A stretch of DNA of 64,000 bases from Chitinophagaceae bacterium. GTDB taxonomy: Bacteria > Bacteroidota > Bacteroidia > Chitinophagales > Chitinophagaceae. Location: NCBI GenBank assembly GCA_016722465.1, contig JADKJC010000002.1, positions 1,006,501-1,070,500 on the forward strand. Direction: 5' to 3'. Below, piece after piece: positions 16,557-24,841 of this stretch (position 1 is its first letter; each line of letters starts with the position of its first letter). The notes beneath the pieces are model-generated. The model had not been told where the DNA came from. It worked only from the letters and a program-made list of their open reading frames with translations, and did not search any database. The position numbers were made by a program, and so were the translations under genes.

Positions 16557-17246
16557 CTATGCATTTTTAACCACATCGAAAAACTCTTTGAGGTACAATG
16601 GTGCAGCGTTAACAATATGAGCAAAATTGTTTTGCTGTAGTTGTATATAAGATAAACTGCTCATCGCCAAACCTTTGTTTTCAATAGTTACAAAAGAGGC
16701 GTTTTCGCTTGTACACATTTGTTGCCATTTGGCAGCACCGCTTCCAAAAAATATTACATGATTATTTAACAACATGTTAACGTAGGTACTTTCATTAAGT
16801 ATAATGGCAGAAGCTGCAGTAATGATATTTAAATTTTTGTCGTAGATCGCTGTAAAAACTTCCATTCTCCTGGCATCAATCATGGAGCAGTATAAAACAG
16901 GTTTTATAAAAGTAGTGGTATTATGACTGTTAATTACATCTTTTGCCAGTATTGTTAGCGCATCTAATATGATCAGTGGCTTATTTAAAACATAACACAA
17001 ACCTTTGGCAGAAGACAAGCCAACCCGAATGCCTGTATAAGACCCTGGGCCATGGCAAACTGCAACGGCGGCCAGGTCATTGAATACAATGCCTGCTTTT
17101 GCCATAACTGTTTGAATAGCTGGTTGCAAAAAAGCCGCATGGTCTTTTTGCAATGGATTGATTTCTTCAAACAAAATAATCCCGTCATCAGCTATGTTAA
17201 CCAATGCCGTTTCTGCAGTTGTATCAATGTTTAGGATCAGGTTCAT
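16557..17246 (-). CDS. tsaB: TsaB, tRNA t6A synthesis scaffold
   Basis: 229 residues. It belongs to the TsaBDE complex, which forms N6-threonylcarbamoyladenosine in tRNAs; TsaB is the inactive ASKHA partner that binds TsaD. Family marks are LILNIDTTAETALVNI at the start, DHAAFLQPAIQ, and VCHGPGSYTGIRVGLSSAKGL at about 63-83. Its ATG overlaps the end of the upstream gene by 4 bp, so the two are co-translated. Confidence 0.93.
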   Translation of the reverse strand: MNLILNIDTTAETALVNIADDGIILFEEINPLQKDHAAFLQPAIQTVMAKAGIVFNDLAAVAVCHGPGSYTGIRVGLSSAKGLCYVLNKPLIILDALTILAKDVINSHNTTTFIKPVLYCSMIDARRMEVFTAIYDKNLNIITAASAIILNESTYVNMLLNNHVIFFGSGAAKWQQMCTSENASFVTIENKGLAMSSLSYIQLQQNNFAHIVNAAPLYLKEFFDVVKNA

Positions 17247-17845
17247 GTGGTAGCTTCATTTTTTAGACCGCCGGCCGGAATATATCTCTTATCAGTTTTA
17301 CTTAACGAAAGCAACAACTTATAAATGTTAGTGACCCCGATCTGTTCTGCCCACTCAAAAGGACCATGAGGATAATTGGTACCCAGCTTCATGGCGATAT
17401 CAATCCCCGCCTTTGTACTCACCTGCTGTTCAAGTGCAAAATAAGCTTCATTGATGATCATGGCAACAGGCCTGGCGGCAATCAAACCTGGCTCATCCGG
17501 TACTTCTACGTATTGCCTGTTCAAAGTCGTAAAAACATTGCGTATTTCATCCGTTACAATGCCGGCAATATCCCAGGTTTTTCTTGATAAAAAGCCATTC
17601 CAACCATTGATGCGTACAATATTCTTACCGGCGTTTAACTCTTTAAGTGTTTCAACCACCGAGTTCAGCAATGCCGGTTTCCGCAAATCATTAAGCTCTT
17701 CGTTGCTTACTGCTTCCAATATCACATATGCTTCAATGGAATCTCCGGACTGCTCCAATGACGATATCCTTACAAAACCGGCTTCGTTTGCATCGGCTGT
17801 TACTTCACTCCATTGTGCATCATTGGCCAAAACCGCAATCTTCAT
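17243..17845 (-). CDS. 3-hydroxyacyl-CoA dehydrogenase C-terminal domain protein
   Basis: 200 residues from ATG 17845 (MKIAVLANDAQWSEV); a longer frame to 17947 would cross the ridA promoter. The C-terminal half (RPVAMIINEAYFALEQQ ... AMKLGTNYPHGPFEWAEQIG) is the helical 3HCDH domain that binds acyl-CoA in beta-oxidation dehydrogenases. The N-terminal half lacks a GxGxxG dinucleotide site and is too short for a full Rossmann fold, so it may not be a working dehydrogenase by itself. It overlaps tsaB by 4 bp and is divergent from ridA. Confidence 0.75.
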   Translation of the reverse strand: MKIAVLANDAQWSEVTADANEAGFVRISSLEQSGDSIEAYVILEAVSNEELNDLRKPALLNSVVETLKELNAGKNIVRINGWNGFLSRKTWDIAGIVTDEIRNVFTTLNRQYVEVPDEPGLIAARPVAMIINEAYFALEQQVSTKAGIDIAMKLGTNYPHGPFEWAEQIGVTNIYKLLLSLSKTDKRYIPAGGLKNEATT

Positions 17846-17878
17846 ATTTTTTTGCAAAAATACGTGGTTGATAAAAGA

Positions 17879-17886
17879 TATATTTG
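17879..17886 (+). promoter_or_regulatory. -7 promoter box for ridA
   Basis: TATATTTG, an exact TAnnTTTG match, 17 bases before the ridA ATG at 17904. It supports that start over any upstream one. Confidence 0.55.
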
Positions 17887-17903
17887 CAACCAAAGAAAAT
17901 AAA

Positions 17904-18284
17904 ATGAGTAAGGAAATCATCAATACCACTAATGCCCCTGCTCCCATCGGCCCCTACAACCAGGCTATTAAGGCAGGTAATCTTCTTTTTATATCGGGCC
18001 AGGTGGCATTAAAGCCCGGCACCAACGATATGGCCAATGCCGACATCATTGAAGAAACACACCAGGTGTTGCAAAACCTGAAATCAATTTTGCAGGAAGC
18101 AGGAATGGATTTCAGCAATATTGTAAAAACAACCATCTTTTTAAGCGACATGGGCCTTTTCAGTCATGTGAATGAGATCTACGCCAAATATTTTGAAGGC
18201 AATTTTCCAGCAAGAGAAACAGTAGCAGTAAAGGGTTTGCCTAAGAATGCCAATGTTGAAATCAGTGTGATTGCCGCAGGTTAA
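17904..18284 (+). CDS. ridA: RidA family imine/enamine deaminase
   Basis: 126 residues, the usual length. RidA hydrolyses reactive 2-aminoacrylate and other imines made by PLP enzymes. Visible marks are the N-terminal APAPIGPYNQAIKAGNLLFISGQ, the middle block NLKSILQEAG, and NFPARETVAVKGLPKNANVEI carrying the conserved Arg that binds the substrate carboxylate. The long frame continuing upstream to 17451 is antisense to the neighbouring gene and is not coding. The stop overlaps the convergent gene by 4 bp. Confidence 0.94.
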   Translation: MSKEIINTTNAPAPIGPYNQAIKAGNLLFISGQVALKPGTNDMANADIIEETHQVLQNLKSILQEAGMDFSNIVKTTIFLSDMGLFSHVNEIYAKYFEGNFPARETVAVKGLPKNANVEISVIAAG

Positions 18285-18820
18285 TTTAATTCATCCAGCA
18301 TATTGACCGTACATTGTATCTGCGGCTTTTCGCCCTTGGGTACCCATACAATAATATTATCTTTTAATGTTTCGCCATTTCTGAAAATGTACCCGGCTTT
18401 CACCCTTTCGGTGATTTCCTTTTCTTTTTCATTGGCTTCTTTTTCTTTTTCAGTAGGCTTTCTTTTGATGCTGATGTAAAAATCCCTTGCCTTTACCTGG
18501 CCACTTTTTGAAGTAAGCCTTTTTCCATTGGCATTCCTGCAATTAAAGGTGGCCAGCAAATTGGAAGATTCAAAAGAAAACAAAGCCGTCTTTTCTTTAT
18601 ACATTTTGGTACAGCCACTCTTATTGGTAATGTACAGAGTCAGCTCATACCGGCTGTATTCTTCACCTCCGGCAGATTTTACTTGTTCATTCTTTATGAT
18701 ATAGCCGTATTCAAAACCGTTGTCAGGCACGGGCGCTTTCTCTTCAATATCCAGCACCTGCGAAAAGCAGTTAAATGATACCAGGATGATACCAATCGTA
18801 AAACAAGTTTTAATAAACAT
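18281..18820 (-). CDS. Hypothetical secreted protein
   Basis: 179 residues from ATG 18820, which gives a signal peptide (MFIKTCFTIGIILVSFNCFSQ). The mature part has a Lys/Glu-rich stretch (KRKPTEKEKEANEKEKEITERV, written here as KRKPTEKEKE then ANEKEKEITE) and the end VWVPKGEKPQIQCTVNML. I do not recognise a family. It is likely periplasmic or outer-membrane associated. It is convergent with ridA and divergent from the dehydrogenase gene. Confidence 0.7.
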   Translation of the reverse strand: MFIKTCFTIGIILVSFNCFSQVLDIEEKAPVPDNGFEYGYIIKNEQVKSAGGEEYSRYELTLYITNKSGCTKMYKEKTALFSFESSNLLATFNCRNANGKRLTSKSGQVKARDFYISIKRKPTEKEKEANEKEKEITERVKAGYIFRNGETLKDNIIVWVPKGEKPQIQCTVNMLDELN

Positions 18821-18869
18821 AAAAAGCAGTTTAATTTTGAGTTTAAGGTAATAAAATCTGTTGACACAA

Positions 18870-19802
18870 ATGAATGACGCACCATTAATAATAATTACGG
18901 ATAAGGTTCCCGATTTTTTGATCAGCACCCTGCAGCAGAAAAATTATCACACACGCTATCTTCCCGGCATTACTGCCGAGGAATTGCACCAACTGATACC
19001 ACAGGCCGAAGCGTTGATACTGACAACCAAAATAAAAATTGATAAATCGCTTTTAGATAAGGCGGGGAAATTAAAGTGGATCGGCCGCCTTGGCAGCGGC
19101 ATGGAACATATTGATGTGGACTATGCAGAAAGCAAGGGCATTCAATGCATCAGCAGCCCCGAAGGCAATCGCAACGCAGTGGCAGAGCATGTACTGGGGT
19201 TGGCGTTGAACCTGATGAACAATATTAGCCGTAGTTTTAATGAGATAAAAGAAGGCAAATGGATAAGAAATGCCAACCGTGGTACAGAATTAACCGGCAA
19301 AACTGTGGGTATTATTGGCTTTGGCAATACCGGCAGCGCTTTTGCAAAGTTGTTGGCTTCTTTTGATGTAACCGTGCTTGCCTATGATAAATACAAATTT
19401 GGTTTTTCCAAAGACTACGTAAGGGAAGCAAGCCTGGAACAAATATGTAAATATGCAGACCTCATCAGTTTTCATGTACCCTTAACAGAAGAAACAACCT
19501 GCATGGCTGGCGAATCTTTTTTTAGTTTGTTGGCACAACATCCCTATTTTATCAATGCCAGCAGGGGCGGTGTTACTGATACTGCCGCATTGATCAAAGC
19601 TCTTGAAAAAAGCAAGATTGCCGGGGCGGCACTGGATGTTCTGGAGAATGAAAATATAGCAGCCCTAACCAAAACGCAACAATTACAACTTGACTGGCTT
19701 ACCCAACAACCCAACGTGATACTTACCCCACATATAGCTGGATACAGCCATGAGGCTTTTGAGAAAATGAGCAGGGTATTACTGGAAAAGCTGGGCTTTT
19801 AA
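18870..19802 (+). CDS. D-2-hydroxyacid dehydrogenase (SerA-like family)
   Basis: 310 residues. I chose the ATG at 18870 rather than the TTG at 18861. It has the NAD-binding motif [16 protein letters not shown], the substrate-side [32 protein letters not shown] (conserved Arg), LDVLENE and TPHIAGYS (catalytic His). It lacks the ACT domain of true SerA. The family includes phosphoglycerate, lactate and glyoxylate reductases; the substrate is undecided. A strong terminator follows at 19825. Confidence 0.88.
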   Translation: MNDAPLIIITDKVPDFLISTLQQKNYHTRYLPGITAEELHQLIPQAEALILTTKIKIDKSLLDKAGKLKWIGRLGSGMEHIDVDYAESKGIQCISSPEGNRNAVAEHVLGLALNLMNNISRSFNEIKEGKWIRNANRGTELTGKTVGIIGFGNTGSAFAKLLASFDVTVLAYDKYKFGFSKDYVREASLEQICKYADLISFHVPLTEETTCMAGESFFSLLAQHPYFINASRGGVTDTAALIKALEKSKIAGAALDVLENENIAALTKTQQLQLDWLTQQPNVILTPHIAGYSHEAFEKMSRVLLEKLGF

Positions 19803-19811
19803 AAATTTCTC

Positions 19812-19819
19812 TATATTTG
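19812..19819 (+). promoter_or_regulatory. -7 promoter box upstream of greA
   Basis: TATATTTG, an exact TAnnTTTG match, only 10 bases after the preceding stop codon and upstream of the terminator. If used, the greA leader would be about 66 bases and would include that terminator. Confidence 0.4.
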
Positions 19820-19824
19820 TAATG

Positions 19825-19865
19825 ATACAACGCCTTGGGTTTCCCCTGGGGCGTTGTATTTTTTT
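19825..19865 (+). terminator. Intrinsic terminator upstream of greA
   Basis: ATACAACGCC (19825-19834) pairs with GGCGTTGTAT (19850-19859), a perfect 10-bp stem followed by seven T. It ends the dehydrogenase transcript and may also act within the greA leader. Confidence 0.8.
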
Positions 19866-19890
19866 CTATTTACGGTAAAAAGAATTTGTT

Positions 19891-20364
19891 ATGAGTGGAA
19901 CTAACTACGTTACGAAAGAAACGTTTGAAAAGATGAAAGAAGAGCTGCAGCAGCTAAAAGGCATTGAAAGGCCTGCAGCCAGCAGGGCCATAGCAGAAGC
20001 ACGTGAAAAGGGCGATTTAAAAGAAAACGCCGAATACGATGCTGCAAAAGAAGCCCAGGGCATGCTGGAAGCAAAAATAAAACAGCTGGAAGGAATCATT
20101 GCTACAGCCAGGATACTGGACGAAACCAATATTGATACCAGCAAAGTTTCCATATTGACCAAGGTAACTGTAACCAATATGGGCACAAAAAAACAGGTTA
20201 CTTACCAGATCGTTTCTGAAAAAGAAGCCGACCTTAAGCTGGGCAAAATTTCTGTAACCTCCCCGATCGGTAAGGGCTTGCTGGGCAAAGCAGTTGGTGA
20301 AGTAGCGGAAGTGCAGGTACCTGCCGGCGCATTGAAATTTAAAGTAGAGCACATTACTGCATAA
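19891..20364 (+). CDS. greA: Transcription elongation factor GreA
   Basis: 157 residues. GreA rescues backtracked RNA polymerase by stimulating cleavage of the 3' RNA end. The N-terminal coiled coil has the acidic tip motif REKGDLKENAEYDAAKE. The C-terminal FKBP-like domain ends VQVPAGALKFKVEHI and includes SVTSPIGKGLLGKAVGE. The gene stands alone between two terminators. Confidence 0.96.
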   Translation: MSGTNYVTKETFEKMKEELQQLKGIERPAASRAIAEAREKGDLKENAEYDAAKEAQGMLEAKIKQLEGIIATARILDETNIDTSKVSILTKVTVTNMGTKKQVTYQIVSEKEADLKLGKISVTSPIGKGLLGKAVGEVAEVQVPAGALKFKVEHITA

Positions 20365-20387
20365 ATTCAGTATTTATTTTATTATTG

Positions 20388-20417
20388 AAAACCCAGGCAT
20401 CAAAGCGTGGGTTTTTT
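20388..20417. terminator. Bidirectional terminator between greA and SET gene
   Basis: AAAACCCA (20388-20395) pairs with TGGGTTTT (20408-20415), with T runs on the plus strand (to 20417) and a shorter one on the minus strand. It serves greA and overlaps the stop codon of the convergent SET gene. Confidence 0.75.
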
Positions 20418-20823
20418 ATTCGCCGTCAACGATCTCACCATAATCAACAAACAACTCCTCTCCGGCCGTAATATCCCGTATTGCTTTAAAATATTCACCA
20501 TCTTTTACAGATATGATATTGGGTATATCAGCATGATTTAAAAACAGGCTCAGATCAATTGCTTTAAAACCCTTTGCAGGCAGAAAATAATTCATTTCAT
20601 CATAGAGGCAGTAGTTTTCAACGATGTCTTTGGCATGTTGTGGCAGGGCTTCAATTTCAGTTCTTGGCACCGTGGTCCATTCGCCCATTTCTTTGCTGAA
20701 CATTTCTTTACAGCCTGCCGGAATATCCCTTACGGCAAATACCCCAATGCCATGAATGCCGCTGGGTTTTATCATTACCCAGGTATTAGTGGCCAATTCG
20801 TTCAGCAGATCCTCTTTGGTCAT
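20416..20823 (-). CDS. SET domain protein
   Basis: 135 residues, almost all SET domain: PSGIHGIGVFAVRDI at the N-terminal side, FLNHADIPNI (the NHS-like S-adenosylmethionine and active-site motif) and GEELFVDYGE (the ELxxDY motif). Bacterial SET proteins of this size are thought to methylate lysines on unknown proteins, but no target is suggested here. It is monocistronic; the upstream 190-bp gap holds a repeat. Confidence 0.88.
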   Translation of the reverse strand: MTKEDLLNELATNTWVMIKPSGIHGIGVFAVRDIPAGCKEMFSKEMGEWTTVPRTEIEALPQHAKDIVENYCLYDEMNYFLPAKGFKAIDLSLFLNHADIPNIISVKDGEYFKAIRDITAGEELFVDYGEIVDGE

Positions 20824-20934
20824 ATTTAAAAGGCTTAAAAAAATACAACATTATCCCGGCCCTTAAGTGCCGGGATAAAAATAAGGATAATAAACATGTG
20901 CTAAAGCCCAAAAGGGAATTCAATTTTATTCCTT

Positions 20935-20976
20935 GCCTCACCCTAAAGGGTGGGGCAATTCAGGGTGGGGCAATTC
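20935..20976. repeat. Palindromic repeat plus 15-bp tandem duplication
   Basis: GCCTCACCCT (20935-20944), AA, AGGGTGGGGC (20947-20956) is a near-perfect inverted repeat with one mismatch. The 15-base unit AGGGTGGGGCAATTC occurs twice in tandem, at 20947-20961 and 20962-20976, directly upstream of the HIT gene. Confidence 0.7.
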
Positions 20977-21009
20977 ATTGTTTTGTATTTTTACAAAAAC
21001 ATTTTCATC

Positions 21010-21399
21010 ATGACCATTTTTTCAAAAATCATTGCCGGGCAAATACCTTCTTATAAAATTGCAGAAGACGAATACTTCTTTGCTTTCTTAGATATTTTTC
21101 CTTTGGTGAAAGGCCATGTGCTGGTGGTGCCTAAAATGGAAACAGATAAGTTCTTTGATTTGGGTGATGAGTACTTATCTCGGCTGCTGTTGTTCGCCAA
21201 ACCCATTGCCCATGCCATTGAGAAAGCTTTCGACTGCAACCGCTGCGGCATCAGCGTGGTAGGGTTGGAAGTACCGCATGCACACTTGCACCTGATGCCA
21301 ATCAACAGTGCGGATGACCTGAATTTTATGAGGGCAAAACTGAAGCTGAGTCCGGAGGAATTAAAGGTAGTGCAGGGAAAGATTACCAGGATTTTATAA
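21010..21399 (+). CDS. HIT family nucleotide hydrolase
   Basis: 129 residues from the ATG at 21010 (MTIFSKIIAGQIPSYKIAED), the standard HIT start; an upstream GTG frame through the repeat is not credible. The nucleotide-binding triad HAHLHL near residue 97 carries the catalytic central His. HIT proteins hydrolyse purine nucleoside phosphoramidates and related nucleotides. It overlaps the convergent ruvC by 17 bp. Confidence 0.93.
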   Translation: MTIFSKIIAGQIPSYKIAEDEYFFAFLDIFPLVKGHVLVVPKMETDKFFDLGDEYLSRLLLFAKPIAHAIEKAFDCNRCGISVVGLEVPHAHLHLMPINSADDLNFMRAKLKLSPEELKVVQGKITRIL

Positions 21400-22000
21400 C
21401 CATATCCTGGTTATTTTTATCCCTTTTTAATCTCCCGGGGTTATTTTTCAAAAAGTCATCCCAGCCCTTTGCCTTACCCATTGCCTTGCCACCCGGCGAT
21501 ACAGCAGGTAAATGAGAACCGCCCTGGAAATAATGACAAACCGCCACCGCCAATGCATCGGAAGCATCAAAATATTTTGGATCATCTTCAAACTGCAATA
21601 AATGCTGCAGCATTTTCAATACCTGCTCTTTGCTGGCATTACCATTGCCCGTGACAGATTGCTTTACTTTTTTGGGTGAATATTCTGTTACATCCAGTCC
21701 ATGCCGCATGGCCGCAGCAATAGCTACACCCTGTGCCCTTCCCAGTTTGAGCATGCTCTGCACATTCTTGCCAAAAAAAGGTGCTTCAATGGCAAACACA
21801 TTGGGTTTGTATTTGATGATGAGTCCGCTTACTGTATTATAGATCAACTGCAGCTTTTTATACGGATCATCCATTTTGCCCGGTTTGAGTGTATCCATAT
21901 CAAGCAGCTTTATTTTGTTGCCGGTTATCTTAATAATGCCATAACCCATGAATACCGTACCGGGGTCGATTCCTAAAATGATGGTGGATTGTTGCTGCAA
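21383..22000 (-). CDS. ruvC: Holliday junction endonuclease RuvC
   Basis: 205 residues. RuvC resolves Holliday junctions with RuvAB. The four acidic residues of the active site are all visible: D12 in GIDPGT, E72 in FAIEAPFFGKN, and D145 and D148 in FDASDALAVAVCH, with the same spacing as the E. coli D7/E66/D138/D141 set. The C-terminus is slightly longer than in E. coli. ruvA and ruvB are not in this window. Confidence 0.95.
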   Translation of the reverse strand: MQQQSTIILGIDPGTVFMGYGIIKITGNKIKLLDMDTLKPGKMDDPYKKLQLIYNTVSGLIIKYKPNVFAIEAPFFGKNVQSMLKLGRAQGVAIAAAMRHGLDVTEYSPKKVKQSVTGNGNASKEQVLKMLQHLLQFEDDPKYFDASDALAVAVCHYFQGGSHLPAVSPGGKAMGKAKGWDDFLKNNPGRLKRDKNNQDMVIKSW

Positions 22001-22180
22001 GTGCGCCGGGTTGATTGTATAAATGATAATTAAAGTATCATTGTGATATATTCACGTTGCCTGAACTTAAAAAGCCTTGCTATTGGAAAGCCCGATGCCC
22101 AAAGCTGGAAAAGTACAAGAGAGTGACACAAGGATGCTAAACAAAGAATAAATGCCCGTTCAAAAATAATCAAAACCAAT

Positions 22181-23167
22181 TTGAGTAAACAAATCAAAAT
22201 ACTGATCAACTGGTTTTTGGGGCCTCTCATTTTTGTGGTGTTGAGCTGGAGTCTGTATACTCAAATAAAAAACCAACCCGACCTGGAGCTTCGCTGGCAG
22301 CAGATAAAAGAAAGCTGGCAGCACCCAGCGTTTTGGATTGTAGTGGCACTGATGATGGTGAACTGGGGCATTGAAGCAAGAAAATGGCAGGTTTTGGTGC
22401 AGCATGTGCAGCATTTTTCTTTCTTCAAAGCTTTTAAGTCGGTGCTTTCGGGCTGCAGCATTACCATGCTCACGCCCAACCGCATTGGTGAATACGGCGG
22501 CCGTATTTTATACGTGGAAGAAGGTAACCGGATCAAAGCAATCTCACTCACCATAGTGGGCAGCATCAGCCAGTTGCTGGTAACACTGATCATGGGTTGT
22601 GCCGGATTATTTTTTTTAAGATACTTTTCACAGACTGGTACAGGTGGCAACGTTGTTTTACCGGAGCTTTGGGGAGATGTGCTCATCTGGTTGTCTGTAA
22701 CAATTACGGTAGTGCTTTCGTTATTCTATTTGCGGATAGGCTGGCTGGTAAGGATGATGGAAAAAGTACCTGCCCTCCAAAAAGTGGTAACACATATCAG
22801 GGTGCTGGACGAATTTGACAATATTCAGTTAATACGTGTTTTCGCTTTGTCGCTTGGCAGATACGTGGTATTCGTTTTGCAATACATCCTGCTGCTGCAG
22901 GTAATGCAGGTTGAACTGGATGTTGTACTGAGTTTTTGGCTGATCACGGTGTTTTACCTGATAATGGCAGTAGCACCTACCATCGGGTTTGTAGAGTTGC
23001 CCATACGAGTAAGTGCCTGCTGGGCGTTGATGAAGTTTTATACCCACAATGAACTGGGTGTTGGCACGGCTGCCCTGGGAATATGGCTGATCAATTTAGT
23101 GCTGCCAGCCATTATAGGAAGTTTATTAATATTGAGTATTAAAATTGTGAAAGATAAAAATGAATAA
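22181..23167 (+). CDS. LPG-synthase-like/flippase-type integral membrane protein
   Basis: 328 residues with about eight membrane segments and the signature MLTPNRIGEYGGR of the lysylphosphatidylglycerol synthase transmembrane (YbhN/MprF flippase-like) family. The soluble aminoacyl-transferase domain of MprF is absent, so it probably moves a lipid rather than making one. The start is TTG at 22181 (MSKQIKILINWF). It overlaps the DUF3108 gene by 8 bp, so the two are translationally coupled and may work together at the envelope. Confidence 0.83.
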   Translation: MSKQIKILINWFLGPLIFVVLSWSLYTQIKNQPDLELRWQQIKESWQHPAFWIVVALMMVNWGIEARKWQVLVQHVQHFSFFKAFKSVLSGCSITMLTPNRIGEYGGRILYVEEGNRIKAISLTIVGSISQLLVTLIMGCAGLFFLRYFSQTGTGGNVVLPELWGDVLIWLSVTITVVLSLFYLRIGWLVRMMEKVPALQKVVTHIRVLDEFDNIQLIRVFALSLGRYVVFVLQYILLLQVMQVELDVVLSFWLITVFYLIMAVAPTIGFVELPIRVSACWALMKFYTHNELGVGTAALGIWLINLVLPAIIGSLLILSIKIVKDKNE

Positions 23168-23960
23168 AATTTTAAAGACAGCCGCTTTACTGCTGATATT
23201 ATCGTCCTTTACGCCACAACAAACCGGCAATGATTTTTGTGGCATTAAGAATACCGCTTTCCAGGCAGGCGAATCTGTTACGATGAGGGTATTTTATAAT
23301 GCAGCCGGTATTTATATCGGTGCCGGCGAAGCTACTTTTACTACCACGTTAGAGCGTTTTAACGGAAAGACCACTTACCACTGTGTGGGCGATGGAAAAA
23401 CATTTTCTTTCTTTGATAATTTTTTTAAAGTTCGGGACCGCTATGAAAGTTATATTGATACTGCTACCCTGCTGCCGATAAAATTCATCCGCAATGTGGA
23501 TGAAGGTGGTTACAAAATTTATAACAATGTAACTTTTAACCACAGCGCAAACACTGCCGTAAGCACTAACGGTGTTTTTAAAACCACCAACTGCATACAG
23601 GATGTAGTAAGTGCCATGTACTATGCACGCAATATCAACTTCAATAAATACAAGGTAGGCGATAAGATACCTTTTGACATGTTCCTGGATGATGAAGTAT
23701 ACCACCTGTACATTCGCTACCTGGGCAAGGAAAAAATAAAAGCAAGGTATGGCAGGTTCAATGCCATCAAGTTCAAACCGTTGTTGATCAAGGGCACCAT
23801 CTTCCAGGGTGGCGAAAAAATGAATGCGTGGGTAAGTGATGACCCCAATCACTTATTGCTGAGGGTAGAAAGCCCTATCGCTGTGGGCACTATCAAGATA
23901 GATATGTATGGATACAGGAATCTCCGTTACCCGCTGACTTCACTGCTCGATGTGAGGTAA
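23160..23960 (+). CDS. DUF3108 family secreted protein
   Basis: 266 residues with an N-terminal signal peptide (ILKTAALLLILSSFTPQQ) and the DUF3108 domain: GESVTMRVFYNAAGIYIGAGEATF, DRYESYIDTATLLPIKFIRNVDEGG, and an end SPIAVGTIKIDMYG. It is predicted as a beta-rich periplasmic protein of unknown function. It overlaps the upstream flippase-like gene by 8 bp. Only 2 bp separate its stop from the convergent metallo-hydrolase gene. Confidence 0.88.
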   Translation: MNKILKTAALLLILSSFTPQQTGNDFCGIKNTAFQAGESVTMRVFYNAAGIYIGAGEATFTTTLERFNGKTTYHCVGDGKTFSFFDNFFKVRDRYESYIDTATLLPIKFIRNVDEGGYKIYNNVTFNHSANTAVSTNGVFKTTNCIQDVVSAMYYARNINFNKYKVGDKIPFDMFLDDEVYHLYIRYLGKEKIKARYGRFNAIKFKPLLIKGTIFQGGEKMNAWVSDDPNHLLLRVESPIAVGTIKIDMYGYRNLRYPLTSLLDVR

Positions 23961-23962
23961 TT

Positions 23963-24835
23963 TTACATCTCACTCAATTTAAAAACATCCTTCTGCCGGA
24001 TGCCTTTTTCAGTTTGTTGCAATGAGCAACATTCATTTGTTGGATCATGTTCAAAAAAGAGGATGTACTCATTTTGCAGCGCCTCTGTTAAGAAATGTTT
24101 CTTTTCGTGTAAAGTAGTAAGTGGGAACATATCATAACCCATCACATAAGGCAAAGGGATATGTGCAACAGATGGCAGCAAGTCGGCCATGTACACAATT
24201 GTTTTACCATTATAATTTATTACCGGCAGCATCATAGCATCGGTATGCCCGTTTGCAGTGAGCAGTGTTATGTTATCAGTGATCAGTGATGGGTGGTGCG
24301 TTAGCGTGCCCGGTGTAGTTGAATGACCGTGTACATTAATGAAATTCAACTGGCCGCTTTCCCTGATCGGCAAAATATTTTCCTTTAAAAAACTTGCTTT
24401 CTCCCGGTCGTTGGGATGTGTGGCCCAGTTCCAGTGATTATCATTGCTCCAGTAAGTGGCATTTTTAAATGCAGGCACCAACAGGTCACCTTCTCTTTTT
24501 ATACTGCCTCCGCAATGGTCAAAATGCAAATGAGTAAGGAATACGTCGGTGATGTCATCCTTGCCAAAACCATGTTGTGCCAAAGATTTATCCAGGGTAT
24601 CATCACCATGCAAATAATAATGACCGAAGAATTTTGCATCCTGTTTATTGCCCATACCATTATCAACTAAAATGAGCTTGTCCCCATCTTCAATGAGCAG
24701 GCACCGCAATGCCCAGCTGCACATGTTGTTTTCATCAGCAGGATTGAGTTTGTTCCACATGCTTTTGGGTACCACGCCAAACATAGCACCACCATCTAGT
24801 TTGAAGTGGCCGGTGTTGATTGAATAGAGTTTCAT
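23963..24835 (-). CDS. MBL-fold metallo-hydrolase
   Basis: 290 residues, no signal peptide. The zinc site motif is THLHFDHCGG, followed by NVHGHSTTPGTLTHH, a GHTDAM histidine and MADLLPS. Its closest-looking families are AidC/quorum-quenching-type and general MBL hydrolases. No substrate can be assigned. It lies 6 bp downstream of the MFS gene in the same direction, so the two form an operon. Confidence 0.88.
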   Translation of the reverse strand: MKLYSINTGHFKLDGGAMFGVVPKSMWNKLNPADENNMCSWALRCLLIEDGDKLILVDNGMGNKQDAKFFGHYYLHGDDTLDKSLAQHGFGKDDITDVFLTHLHFDHCGGSIKREGDLLVPAFKNATYWSNDNHWNWATHPNDREKASFLKENILPIRESGQLNFINVHGHSTTPGTLTHHPSLITDNITLLTANGHTDAMMLPVINYNGKTIVYMADLLPSVAHIPLPYVMGYDMFPLTTLHEKKHFLTEALQNEYILFFEHDPTNECCSLQQTEKGIRQKDVFKLSEM

Positions 24836-24841
24836 AAAAAT

